64,000 nt of DNA from an uncultured Clostridia bacterium (lineage in GTDB: Bacteria > Bacillota > Clostridia > TANB77 > CAG-508), in contig CAKOYU010000005.1 of NCBI GenBank assembly GCA_934130975.1, positions 1 through 64,000 on the forward strand, given 5' to 3'. This document shows, in pieces, positions 8,395-17,503 of the stretch (position 1 is the stretch's first letter; each line of letters starts with the position of its first letter). Under the pieces are notes generated by a model. The model was not told the origin of the DNA, made no database searches, and saw nothing but the letters and a program-made list of their open reading frames with translations. A program made the translations under genes and the position numbers.

Positions 8395-8892
8395 ATGAAA
8401 AAAATTGACAAAAAAGAACAAATAAAAATAATAAAAGCAATATTAATAGTAATATGGATGATAGTAATATTTAATTTCTCAAATCAAGGTGGAACAGAAT
8501 CAAGTGGGACAAGCTCAAAAGTAACAAAAGTAATAATAAATGTTGTAACAAAAGATAAAAAAGAACCCAATAAACAAACAATAGAACAAATAGAAAAAGT
8601 TGTCAGAAAAGGAGCACATTATACCATTTATACAATAGGTGGATTCTTAATAATGAACTATACATATTCGATGGAGAAAACCAAAAAGCAAAAGATATTA
8701 GGAAGCTTACTTTTTGGCGCATTTTATGCGTCTACGGATGAACTACATCAATATTTTGTGCCTGGAAGAAGTGCACGATTATTTGATGTGGGGCTAGATA
8801 CTCTGGGAGTACTTACTGGAATTTATATATTTTTAGGGGTTATGGCTTTAATTGATAAGCTATCTATAAAGCACTTAAATAGTTTAAATTAA
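8395..8892 (+). CDS. VanZ family membrane protein
   Basis: A 165-residue membrane protein with the VanZ-like pattern. It has a first transmembrane helix at about 12-28 with FNFSNQGG just after it, and a conserved KVVRKGAHYTIYTIGGFL segment (about 68-85). Then come STDELHQYFVPGRSARLFDV (about 111-130) and a last hydrophobic helix. VanZ-like proteins are linked to teicoplanin resistance and surface glycopolymer functions, but the biochemical activity is unknown. It sits just before the exopolysaccharide operon, which may be co-transcribed with it since no terminator separates them. It seems to be translated from a leaderless or near-leaderless mRNA. Confidence 0.85.
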   Translation: MKKIDKKEQIKIIKAILIVIWMIVIFNFSNQGGTESSGTSSKVTKVIINVVTKDKKEPNKQTIEQIEKVVRKGAHYTIYTIGGFLIMNYTYSMEKTKKQKILGSLLFGAFYASTDELHQYFVPGRSARLFDVGLDTLGVLTGIYIFLGVMALIDKLSIKHLNSLN

Positions 8893-8932
8893 AATGAATT
8901 GATTTAGGGATGTTTAAAAGGGGGAAGCTAAA

Positions 8933-9667
8933 GTGAATACAAATTTAGCGCGTGAAGAAGTTGTTGACGTTGTTGATGATGTAGTTGCAAACATATATGC
9001 ATTACCAACAGTTACAAAAGAAACACCAAAATTACGACAAGGCGAAGCACTTGGCTATAAAATTTTAAAAAGAATTGTGGACATAATCGGAGCATTATTT
9101 GGAAGTATAATGCTAGTGCCAATGACAATAGGAATATACATAGCTAATTTAATAGTTGGAGATAATGGACCAATTTTCTATTCTCAAAATAGAATTGGTA
9201 AAAATGGTAAAATCTTCAAAATGTATAAATTCAGATCAATGGTTATGGGAGCAGATGAGAAATTAGAAAAATATTTAGAAGAGAATGAAGAAGCAAGAAA
9301 AGAGTATAAAATAAACAAAAAATTGAAAAATGATCCAAGAATAACAAAAATAGGAATGTTTATTAGAAAAACATCAATAGATGAATTTCCTCAATTTATT
9401 AATGTTCTTAAAGGTGATATGAGTTTGGTTGGACCTAGACCATATCTTCCTAGAGAAATTGAGGATATGGGGAAGGCTTATCCTTATATTACTGCTGTTA
9501 AACCTGGTGTTACAGGTTTATGGCAGGTTAAAGGAAGAAGTGATGTTACTTTTAAGGATAGACTGGATTTGGATATAGAATATTTTGAAAAGAAGAGTTT
9601 GGTGTTTGAGATTAAAATATTATTTTGGACATTGAGCTCAGTAGTATGTAAAAAAGGTGCTAAATAA
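8933..9667 (+). CDS. Undecaprenyl-phosphate sugar phosphotransferase (EPS priming enzyme)
   Basis: This enzyme transfers a sugar-1-phosphate from a nucleotide sugar to undecaprenyl phosphate, starting each exopolysaccharide repeat unit at the inner membrane face. The 244-residue product is the short form with one hydrophobic helix (about 48-78). The bacterial sugar transferase domain follows, with IFKMYKFRSMV (about 93-103), IDEFPQFINVLKGDMSLVGP (about 145-164) and PGVTGLWQVKGRSDVTF. The N-terminal 45 residues are acidic and not conserved. It starts with GTG at 8933 after AAGGGGGAAG. First gene of a run of co-oriented, closely spaced polysaccharide genes to about 20 kb. Confidence 0.93.
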   Translation: MNTNLAREEVVDVVDDVVANIYALPTVTKETPKLRQGEALGYKILKRIVDIIGALFGSIMLVPMTIGIYIANLIVGDNGPIFYSQNRIGKNGKIFKMYKFRSMVMGADEKLEKYLEENEEARKEYKINKKLKNDPRITKIGMFIRKTSIDEFPQFINVLKGDMSLVGPRPYLPREIEDMGKAYPYITAVKPGVTGLWQVKGRSDVTFKDRLDLDIEYFEKKSLVFEIKILFWTLSSVVCKKGAK

Positions 9668-9679
9668 AGGGGAATATAA

Positions 9680-10798
9680 ATGCAAGAAAATCAAGATGTG
9701 ATAAGAGTGGCTCATATAATTGGAAAATGGGTCGGTGGAGGCGTTGAATCTGTAGTGATGAATTACTATAGAAATATTGATCGTGATAAGATTCAATTTG
9801 ATTTTATATGTGATGAAGACTCTACCAATATACCATATGATGAGATAGAAAATTTAGGAGGAAAAGTAATTTTAATTCCGCCTTATCAAAAAGTAATTAA
9901 TTATCATAAAACACTGAAAAAAGTACTAGAAGAGGGGAAGTATAAAATAGTACATTCACATATTAATACTTTATCAGTGTTTAGTTTATTTGCTGCAAAA
10001 CGCGCAGGAGTAACTGTGAGAATTGCACATTCTCATAGTACAACGAATAAGAAGGAAAAAAAGAAAAATTTTCTAAAACAAATTTTAAGACCATTTAGTA
10101 AAGTTTTTGCAACTGATTATATGTGCTGTAGTGAACTTGCTGGAAGATGGCTTTTTGGAAATAAAGAATATGATAAAGGAAATGTATATTTGCTAAATAA
10201 TGCAATTGATTTGGAAAAGTTTAAATATAACGAAGAGGTTAGAAAAGAAAAACGAAAAGAATTGAATATAGAAGATAATACTTTAGTTATTGGACATGTA
10301 GGAAGATTTGTTGAACAAAAAAATCATAGATTTTTAATTGATATCTTTAATGAAGTACATAAGCAAAATAAAAAGTCTATTCTTGTGCTTGTAGGACAAG
10401 GTCCTTTAATGGAAGAAATTAAAGAAAAAGTAAAATCATTAGGTATAGAAGATTGTGTTAAGTTTTTAGGTCAAAGAAATGATATCGATGAATTATATCA
10501 AGCATTTGATGTGTTTTGTTTACCATCACTTTATGAAGGCCTACCAGTAGTAGGAGTTGAAGCACAAGCAACAGGATTATTATGCATATTTTCTGACGAT
10601 ATGACTAAAGAAACAAAAGTATTAGATACTACTGAATTTTTGTCTTTATATCAAAGTCTAAATAAATGGGCGGATATTATATTAGAGAAAAATAAAATTT
10701 ATAAAAGAATAAACACAAAAAAGGAAATTGCCAGTAATGGATTTGACATTATTACAGAAGTGAAGAAATTAGAAAATTATTATTATAATAAAAATTAA
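9680..10798 (+). CDS. Glycosyltransferase, GT4 type
   Basis: A 372-residue retaining glycosyltransferase of the GT-B fold. The N-terminal acceptor domain begins RVAHIIGKWVGGGVESVVMN, the usual glycine-rich loop. The C-terminal donor domain has VIGHVGRFVEQKNHRFLIDI (about 209-228) and the nucleotide-sugar EX7E-type segment PSLYEGLPVVGVEAQATGL (about 291-309). It would add a sugar to the lipid-linked EPS precursor; the sugar is unknown. It is closely similar in layout to the genes at 12954 and 16371, suggesting duplication within the cluster. Spacing is 12 bases from the priming enzyme, with AAGGGGAA before the ATG. Confidence 0.9.
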   Translation: MQENQDVIRVAHIIGKWVGGGVESVVMNYYRNIDRDKIQFDFICDEDSTNIPYDEIENLGGKVILIPPYQKVINYHKTLKKVLEEGKYKIVHSHINTLSVFSLFAAKRAGVTVRIAHSHSTTNKKEKKKNFLKQILRPFSKVFATDYMCCSELAGRWLFGNKEYDKGNVYLLNNAIDLEKFKYNEEVRKEKRKELNIEDNTLVIGHVGRFVEQKNHRFLIDIFNEVHKQNKKSILVLVGQGPLMEEIKEKVKSLGIEDCVKFLGQRNDIDELYQAFDVFCLPSLYEGLPVVGVEAQATGLLCIFSDDMTKETKVLDTTEFLSLYQSLNKWADIILEKNKIYKRINTKKEIASNGFDIITEVKKLENYYYNKN

Positions 10799-10812
10799 AT
10801 AGGGGGTAGTAA

Positions 10813-11973
10813 ATGAGAAGGGTTGGAATAGTATCATGTTATTTTAAAACAAATTACGGTAGTATGTTGCAAGCATATGCGACGCAGAAAATTTTGGATA
10901 AGATGAAAATACCAAATGAAACTATAAATATAGATGAAAACATAGATTTTTTAAATGGAAAAAAGAAATATTATATGTCACAAATAACTAATATTCCATT
11001 TATTAAATCAAAATTAGGTATGGTAAAGTTAAAAATTGATAAAAAGATAAATAAAGATTTAGAAAATAATATAAGAATAAGAGATAATAAGTATAAAGAA
11101 TTTAAAAACAATTTTAAATTAACAAAGCCATATAAAACATATAAAGAACTAAATGAACAATGTGCAAACTATTCTGATGTATTAGTTGGGAGTGATCAAC
11201 TATGGCTGCCAGTTAATGTTATAGCAGACTATTATACTTTGAATTGGGTACCTGATGATGTAAATAAGGTATCATATGCTACGAGTTTTGGAGTATCAAC
11301 TGTTCCAGATAAGTATAAAAAGAAGTATAAAAAATTTTTGAACAGAATAAATTATTTATCAACTAGAGAAGAATCTGGAGTTAAATTGATAGAACAATTG
11401 TCAGATAATAGGGCTACATTAGTGTGTGATCCTACTTTATTATTAAACAAAGAAGAGTGGATGGATATTCAACAAAAGGAGCCTATAATAAAAGAAAAAT
11501 ACATATTATGCTATTTCTTAGGAAAAAATATAAATCATAGGAAATTTGCAGAAAGGCTAAAAGAGAGAACGGGGTGTAAAATAGTTTCTTTAAATCATGC
11601 TGATGAATATGTAAGATATAGTGATAAATTTTGTGATTACGCACCATATGATATAGGCCCAGCAGAATGGATAAATTTAATAAGAAATGCAGAGTATGTA
11701 TGTACAGATTCATTCCATGGAACAGTATTTAGTTTGATTAATAATACAAAGTTCTTTACTTTTGAGAGATATAATAATAAAGATTCAAAAGTTTCAACAA
11801 ATTCTAGAATTTATTCATTATTAGGAATTGTTGATTTAAAAGAAAGAATACTAAATGGAACGGAGAATGTTGATAACGCAATAAAAATGCAGATTAATTT
11901 TGACAATGTTGAGGCAAAATTAAGTGAATTTAGAAATCTATCAAAAAATTTTTTGAAAAAAGCACTTAGTTGA
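10813..11973 (+). CDS. Polysaccharide pyruvyl transferase family protein
   Basis: A 386-residue member of the polysaccharide pyruvyl transferase family. Its members attach a pyruvate ketal from phosphoenolpyruvate to a sugar, adding negative charge. The start RRVGIVSCYFKTNYGSMLQA (residues 2-21) is typical. Other family marks are VLVGSDQLWLP (about 126-136), a central YATSFGVS, and CTDSFHGTVFSLI (about 297-309) near the PEP-binding part. Expected location is the cytoplasmic membrane face. AGGGGGTAG precedes the ATG. Lies in the EPS operon, 14 bases after the previous gene. Confidence 0.9.
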   Translation: MRRVGIVSCYFKTNYGSMLQAYATQKILDKMKIPNETINIDENIDFLNGKKKYYMSQITNIPFIKSKLGMVKLKIDKKINKDLENNIRIRDNKYKEFKNNFKLTKPYKTYKELNEQCANYSDVLVGSDQLWLPVNVIADYYTLNWVPDDVNKVSYATSFGVSTVPDKYKKKYKKFLNRINYLSTREESGVKLIEQLSDNRATLVCDPTLLLNKEEWMDIQQKEPIIKEKYILCYFLGKNINHRKFAERLKERTGCKIVSLNHADEYVRYSDKFCDYAPYDIGPAEWINLIRNAEYVCTDSFHGTVFSLINNTKFFTFERYNNKDSKVSTNSRIYSLLGIVDLKERILNGTENVDNAIKMQINFDNVEAKLSEFRNLSKNFLKKALS

Positions 11974-11985
11974 TGGGAAAATAAT

Positions 11986-12953
11986 ATGAAAAGAAAAAAG
12001 AATATAAATAGATGTTTAAATGTTGTTAAAGCAATTTGTTGTATTTCAGTTGTTTTGATGCATTCTCCATTTCCATCTAAAATAGGTAATATTGTTGTGT
12101 ATATGTTAAAATTTGCAGTACCAGTATTTTTTTGATTTCAGGATATTATTCTTATTGTGAAGATAAGAATGTAGTAAAAAAGAAATTGCCTAACAAAATT
12201 ATACATGTATTAAAATTATTAATTGTAGCAGAGGTAATATATGGAATCTATTATTTGATGAAAAATAAAGAATTTTCAGAATATGATAATGTTATTTTGA
12301 AAATTTTTACAGGGAGTTTTTTTAATGGAACGTTATGGTTTTTATATGCTCTGTTTTGGAGTTATATATGTTTATACATAATAAATAAATTGAATATATA
12401 CAGATTTGCGTATATTATTGCACCAATTGTATTGATTATTCATGTAGTGCTTAAAACATTAGTAAAAACACAGACTTGGTACGATGTTGCTTATTTTAGA
12501 AATTTCTTGTTTTATGGATTACCTTTTTTGCTAATAGGATCATTTATCAGATATAAGGAAAGCAAGATTATAAAACATATAACAAATAAGATGTGCATTG
12601 TTGGAGTAATTGTGGGAGAAATAATAGTTTGCATAGAATATATTATAACGCAAACAACTTTGGACTTTTATATTGGAACTATAATTGTAGCAATATGTTT
12701 ATTTATTTTTGCAATAAAAAATCCTCAAAAAGTATTTTCTTTGATTTTGGAGTTTGTTGGAGAAAGATTATCAATGTATGTATATATAGTGCATATATTT
12801 GCAATTAATTTTTCTATGTATATCTGTGCTTTTTTACATAATATGGATTATTTTACTCCGATTATTGCTGTAAGCATAAGTTTAATAATATCATTTATGA
12901 TACATTGGATTTTTGAAAGATTAAAACATAACTTAGAGGAGGTTATTTTATAA
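11986..12953 (+). pseudogene. Acyltransferase family gene, frameshifted at a T tract
   Basis: The reading frame starts at ATG 11986 and runs MKRKKNINRCLNVVKAICCI..., then stops at TGA 12133 just after FAVPVFF. The following frame continues directly with ISGYYSYCEDKN and runs to 12953. Adding one T to the seven-T tract (12127-12133) restores a single 322-residue protein of the acyltransferase-3 family. Members are multi-helix membrane enzymes that O-acetylate exopolysaccharide sugars; VPVFFLISGYY is a family signature near the first helices. About nine hydrophobic segments are visible downstream. The break may be slipped-strand phase variation, a real lesion or a sequencing error. Confidence 0.8.
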
Positions 12954-14078
12954 ATGGACAAAAAGGTAAAAGTATTATATTTTGTTGACAGAATGCGACA
13001 TGGTGGAATACAACAGTTAGCAGTTGAAATTGCAAAACATATTAGTAAAGATATTCAAATGGATTTTATGGTATTAAATGATGGTCAAACATATCCATTA
13101 GAAAATACAATTAAAAAATTAGGGTATAATTTATATAAGATAGATGCGTGGGTATATAAACCAACTGATTATATAAATTATTACCAAAAAATAGATGAGT
13201 TTTTTAAAGAACATCATGACTATAAAATTGTACATATAAATACTTCGAGCAAAAATTTTCTGATCTTAAAAATTGCAAAAAGATATAAAATACCAGTAAG
13301 AATTGCTCATTCACACAATATTGGATTTCAATCCAAAAATAAGGTACAAATTTTAATGGGAAATATGTTTAAACCATTATTAAAAAAATATGCGACAGAT
13401 TATTTTGCTTGTTCAAGACTTGCGGGAGAATGGCTCTTTGGGAAAAAAAATGTTGAAGAAGGTAAAGTTAAAATAATACATAATGCTGTAGATTATCAAA
13501 AATTTAAACTTAATGAGAAAATAAGAAATAATATTAGGCAAGAACTTAATATTGAAGATAAGCTAGTTATTGGACATGTAGGAAGATTTACAAATCAAAA
13601 AAATCATACATTTTTAATTGATATATTTAATGAGATTCATCAAAAAAATAAAAAGACAGTTTTAATGTTAGTTGGAATTGGGGAAAAAGAAGAAGAAATT
13701 AGAGAAAAAGTTAAAAAAATTAATATAGAGCAAAATGTGTTATTTATGGGATTTAGAAATAATGTAAATGAATTAATGTGGGCGATGGATATATTTTTAA
13801 TGCCAAGTTTATATGAGGGATTGCCAGTAGTTGGTGTGGAAGCTCAAGCAACTGGTATGCCATGTTTTATGGCGAAAGATGTTGTTACAGATGAGGTAAA
13901 AATAACATCAGGTGTCAAATTTATTTCATTAAATGAATCTGCTGAAAAATGGGCAGATGAAATATTAAGTAGTGATCTAAAACGAAAAGATACAGAAGAA
14001 GAATTAAAAAAATCTGGGTACTTTATAGATGATATGACGGAAAAATTAGCTGATTTTTATAAATTAAGAGAGGTTTAA
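12954..14078 (+). CDS. Glycosyltransferase, GT4 type
   Basis: A 374-residue GT-B fold glycosyltransferase. N-terminal VLYFVDRMRHGGIQQLAVEI gives the acceptor-side glycine loop, and RIAHSHNIGF is the central histidine motif. The donor domain has VIGHVGRFTNQKNHTFLIDI (about 203-222) and PSLYEGLPVVGVEAQATGM (about 284-302). The last motif and the ...ACSRLAGEWLFG segment are nearly the same as in the gene at 9680, supporting a shared origin. It starts one base after the acyltransferase stop (TAAATG), so translation may be coupled. AGAGGAGG lies 13 bases upstream. Confidence 0.9.
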   Translation: MDKKVKVLYFVDRMRHGGIQQLAVEIAKHISKDIQMDFMVLNDGQTYPLENTIKKLGYNLYKIDAWVYKPTDYINYYQKIDEFFKEHHDYKIVHINTSSKNFLILKIAKRYKIPVRIAHSHNIGFQSKNKVQILMGNMFKPLLKKYATDYFACSRLAGEWLFGKKNVEEGKVKIIHNAVDYQKFKLNEKIRNNIRQELNIEDKLVIGHVGRFTNQKNHTFLIDIFNEIHQKNKKTVLMLVGIGEKEEEIREKVKKINIEQNVLFMGFRNNVNELMWAMDIFLMPSLYEGLPVVGVEAQATGMPCFMAKDVVTDEVKITSGVKFISLNESAEKWADEILSSDLKRKDTEEELKKSGYFIDDMTEKLADFYKLREV

Positions 14079-14080
14079 TT

Positions 14081-15247
14081 GTGAAAGAAAAAAAATTTAA
14101 TATAAATTTGATTTTAGTATTGTTTCCAATAATGGTACTAATTGGAAAAATCATAAGATGGACAATTTTAAAAGCAGTTTTAGTTGATATGAGTATTGGA
14201 AATGGCATGATTGATAGAATTTTGTATGATACGGGAGGTCTAACATCATTTTCAGAGACGGGAATTAGTGATGCAGCAGGAAATGCGTCAGTTTTTTTTA
14301 GAGTAATCAATGTTTTTGGATTAACCACAACAAAGCAATTTGAAATATATATATCTGTTATTTGGAATATTATAGTTGTGGGTATAATATTAAAAAGTAA
14401 AAAAACTTTAAATATGATGCAAATGCTATTTTTAACAACCTCAATTACAGTCCTTAATATTTGGGATTTTTGTTTAGCAAAGGAGCCAGTACAACTACTT
14501 TTCTTTTTGGTAATATATTATATATTGTTAAATGAAAAATTAAATATTAGATATAAATATATATTATCAATTTTGATTTTATTAATATCGGTATTGTATT
14601 ACAGAATATATTATATTTTAATAATTGCTTTTATAGTAATTGTTGTTATTATATGCAATAATTGGTTGCTTAAAGTAGATAAAATCAAATTTAAACATAT
14701 AATAAAACTATTGATTATGTTATCAATAATATATTTTTTGATGTTGAATTTTATAAAAATAATTGATTTAAAATCATATAATGAATTGATAAGAGTTAGG
14801 ACAAGAGTAGGAATTGCTAATACTCAAATGATAAACATATTTAAATCTACAAATTTAATATTATTTACATTAGATTATTTAATAATGATTATAAGAATGC
14901 TTTTTCCATTAGAGCTTATTCCAATGGGGATAAAATATTGGCCATATGTAGGTTATCAAATTTTAATAAGTTATTTTGTTTTAAAGAATATTAAGAATAT
15001 AAAAGAAAATAAAAAAACTCAGAATTTTGCATTATATACTTATATTGCATTTTTGCTGGGATCTGCAACATTTGAACCAGATTTTGGATCATGGGTAAGA
15101 CATGAAGTTGCTATTTTTCCAATATTAATAATTATTACAGGTATTGTCGTGCCAAATGAAAAGCAAGGAGATAAAAATGAAAAGAATATTAATAAAAACA
15201 ATAATGAAAATATTATACATAATGTTAAAGATATTAAAATTTCCTAA
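14081..15247 (+). CDS. Wzy-like O-antigen/EPS polymerase (membrane protein)
   Basis: A 388-residue, very hydrophobic protein with about nine to ten predicted transmembrane helices and larger polar loops near residues 45-75 and 225-250. Position inside the EPS operon, between glycosyltransferases and a Wzx-type flippase, points to the Wzy polymerase that joins lipid-linked repeat units. Wzy proteins share little sequence, so this rests on topology and context. The GTG start at 14081 is three bases after the previous stop, with AGAGAGG upstream. The charged, Asn/Lys-rich C-terminal tail overlaps the next gene by 71 bases. Confidence 0.65.
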   Translation: MKEKKFNINLILVLFPIMVLIGKIIRWTILKAVLVDMSIGNGMIDRILYDTGGLTSFSETGISDAAGNASVFFRVINVFGLTTTKQFEIYISVIWNIIVVGIILKSKKTLNMMQMLFLTTSITVLNIWDFCLAKEPVQLLFFLVIYYILLNEKLNIRYKYILSILILLISVLYYRIYYILIIAFIVIVVIICNNWLLKVDKIKFKHIIKLLIMLSIIYFLMLNFIKIIDLKSYNELIRVRTRVGIANTQMINIFKSTNLILFTLDYLIMIIRMLFPLELIPMGIKYWPYVGYQILISYFVLKNIKNIKENKKTQNFALYTYIAFLLGSATFEPDFGSWVRHEVAIFPILIIITGIVVPNEKQGDKNEKNINKNNNENIIHNVKDIKIS

Positions 15248-16325
15248 AATACATAAAAATAACAATGAAGAATTTAATAAAATTAATGAAATATATTCTA
15301 GTAAAAAAATAGAAAAAGTTAATAACAATTTTGTTATTAATCCAAAAATTGATTTGACTTTTATTATTCCAATATATAATTCAGAGAAATTTATAGGAAA
15401 ATGTTTAGATTCTTTATTGAGTCAGAAGACAGAATATAATTATAATATTATTTGCATAGATGATGGGTCAAATGATGAATCATTGAAAGTATTGAGAGAG
15501 TATGAAAGTAAGAACTCAATAATAAAAGTTTTTACTCAAAAGAACAGTGGAATTGCAGAAACAAGAAATTTTGGAATCAATCATATTACTGGAAAATATG
15601 TAGCCTTTGTAGATAGTGATGATTTTGTTAGTAATGATTATGCGCAAAAACTTTTAAAGATTTCCTATGAAACTAATGCAGATATAGTTCGTTGCAATTA
15701 TTATGAATATAATGTTGAAAAAGAGAGAATAATTAAAACTGCTAAGGAGAAAAAGAATATAGTAATTAAAGGGCAGATAGGAAAAGAGATATTAGACTAT
15801 AAAGGCTATCCGTGGGGAGGAATATTTAAAGCAGAGTTATGGAGAGATATACAATTTCCAAATGGATTTTGGTATGAAGATATGATAATTAGAATGATTT
15901 TATTTAGAAAAGCTAAAAAATTTGCATACATAAATGATAAGCTATATTATTACTGTGTGCATAAAAATAACATATCAAAGAAGATTGAGAAAACAACTGA
16001 TACAAAATGTTTAGACCATTATTATTTGGTAAAGCAATTAGTAAATCTGTCTGAAAGCATAGGATTACAAATGGACGAAGCTTTATATTGTGATATTATG
16101 TATGAATATGGTGTAGTACTATGGCTTAGAACACGAGCAATAAATAAGAAATTACGAAAAAGAATTTTTGTTGATGCATGTGAATTTATAAATATAATAG
16201 ATTTTAATTATTGCTTTAATAAAAGTGAACTAATAATTTATAGAATTTTTGTGAAATATGATTATATTATGTGGAATGTTTATGCAATATACAAGATGAT
16301 AGGTATCAAATATGGAGAAGAATAG
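15177..16325 (+). CDS. Glycosyltransferase, GT2 type
   Basis: A 382-residue inverting glycosyltransferase of the GT-A fold. Family marks are LTFIIPIYNSEKFIGKCLDS (about 60-79), IICIDDGSNDES and the metal-binding VAFVDSDDFVSN (about 142-153, DxD). WGGIFKAELW and FWYEDMI lie further on. The N-terminal ~55 residues are a basic, hydrophobic extension. The start at 15177 is preferred because AAGGAG precedes it by 8 bases; an earlier in-frame ATG at 15144 has none. It overlaps the polymerase gene, which suggests translational coupling. The donor sugar is not known. Confidence 0.88.
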   Translation: MKRILIKTIMKILYIMLKILKFPKIHKNNNEEFNKINEIYSSKKIEKVNNNFVINPKIDLTFIIPIYNSEKFIGKCLDSLLSQKTEYNYNIICIDDGSNDESLKVLREYESKNSIIKVFTQKNSGIAETRNFGINHITGKYVAFVDSDDFVSNDYAQKLLKISYETNADIVRCNYYEYNVEKERIIKTAKEKKNIVIKGQIGKEILDYKGYPWGGIFKAELWRDIQFPNGFWYEDMIIRMILFRKAKKFAYINDKLYYYCVHKNNISKKIEKTTDTKCLDHYYLVKQLVNLSESIGLQMDEALYCDIMYEYGVVLWLRTRAINKKLRKRIFVDACEFINIIDFNYCFNKSELIIYRIFVKYDYIMWNVYAIYKMIGIKYGEE

Positions 16326-16370
16326 AAAGATTGGATATAAATAAAAAGTGTAATTATAAAGGAAGAATAG

Positions 16371-17477
16371 ATGATGAAAAAAATAAAAATATTATATGAA
16401 GGATTATCTGAAAATCTAGGGGGGATTGAAACTTTTATTTATAATTTGTACCGAAATATGGATAAGGAAAAATTTGAAATAGCCTTTTTGTTGGATAAAG
16501 AAGTAAAAATACCATTTCAAAGAGAATATGAAAATGGTGGTTGCAAATTTTATAGAATAGAAAATAGAAAGAGTAATTATGTTAAATATTTAAAAGAGTT
16601 AAAAGAAGTGTATATATATAATAAATTTGATATTATACATATAAATGTAATGAGTTACAGTATATTTGAAAGAATTACATATGCGTGTAAATACTCAGAT
16701 GCTAAAATTATAGTACATAGTCATAACGGCGGTTTTTCAAAAAAATGTAAATATAGGAAAACAAAAATATTAGATCAAGTTGGAAGAATTTTTGTAAAAA
16801 AATATGAGAAAAAAATCATCAAAGTTGCTTGTGGAGAAAAAGCGGGAAGATTTGCATTTAAAAATAGTGAATTTACCATTTTTTTTAATGGAATAGATAT
16901 CTCGAAATTTAAATTTTCTGTAGAAAATAGATTAAAAATTAGGAATTCTATGAATATTACAGATGAAGAGGTTGTAATTGGATTAGTTGCAATGTTTAAT
17001 AATCCTAAAAATCACACTTTTTTAATAGATATTTTTAATGAATATTTTAAATTAAATAATAATACTAAATTAATGCTTGTAGGTGATGGATATCTAAAAA
17101 AAGCTATTGAGGATAAGGTAAGAAAACTTAATTTGACAAAAAATGTTATGTTTTTAGGAAAAAGAGTAGATGTGAATTTGTTATATTCAGCTATGGATGT
17201 GTATGTTATGCCATCATTATATGAAGGACTAAGTATATCATTGTGTGAAGCTCAAATAAACGGATTAAAATGTTATACAAGTAATGATGTAGATAAAAAA
17301 GCTAATATAACAGGAAATGTTGATTTTATATCACTAAAAAATAGTGCATCAATTTGGGCTCAAAAGATTAATGAAAATCATATTCGAGATGAAAGAGCGT
17401 TAGAAAAAGTACCAGAAGAATTCATAGATAAAAATGCATATAAAAGGATTTTCAATTTTTACAAAAATTTAATATAA
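16371..17477 (+). CDS. Glycosyltransferase, GT4 type
   Basis: A 368-residue GT-B fold glycosyltransferase, the third of this kind in the operon. It has a start ILYEGLSENLGGIETFIYNL with the glycine loop, IIVHSHNGGF in the middle and VIGLVAMFNNPKNHTFLIDI (about 203-222). It ends with a PSLYEGLSISLCEAQINGL donor motif (about 280-298). The last two differ from the copies at 9680 and 12954, so this is the more distant paralogue. The start could be 16371 or 16374 (ATGATG); GGAAG lies upstream. Role: adding one sugar of the EPS repeat unit. Confidence 0.88.
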   Translation: MMKKIKILYEGLSENLGGIETFIYNLYRNMDKEKFEIAFLLDKEVKIPFQREYENGGCKFYRIENRKSNYVKYLKELKEVYIYNKFDIIHINVMSYSIFERITYACKYSDAKIIVHSHNGGFSKKCKYRKTKILDQVGRIFVKKYEKKIIKVACGEKAGRFAFKNSEFTIFFNGIDISKFKFSVENRLKIRNSMNITDEEVVIGLVAMFNNPKNHTFLIDIFNEYFKLNNNTKLMLVGDGYLKKAIEDKVRKLNLTKNVMFLGKRVDVNLLYSAMDVYVMPSLYEGLSISLCEAQINGLKCYTSNDVDKKANITGNVDFISLKNSASIWAQKINENHIRDERALEKVPEEFIDKNAYKRIFNFYKNLI

Positions 17478-17503
17478 TATTAAAAAACAAGGAGGAGAAT
17501 AGA

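Noticed and set aside
15144..15176. Upstream ATG for the GT2 gene at 15177
   Set aside because: No ribosome binding site; AAGGAG fits the 15177 start.
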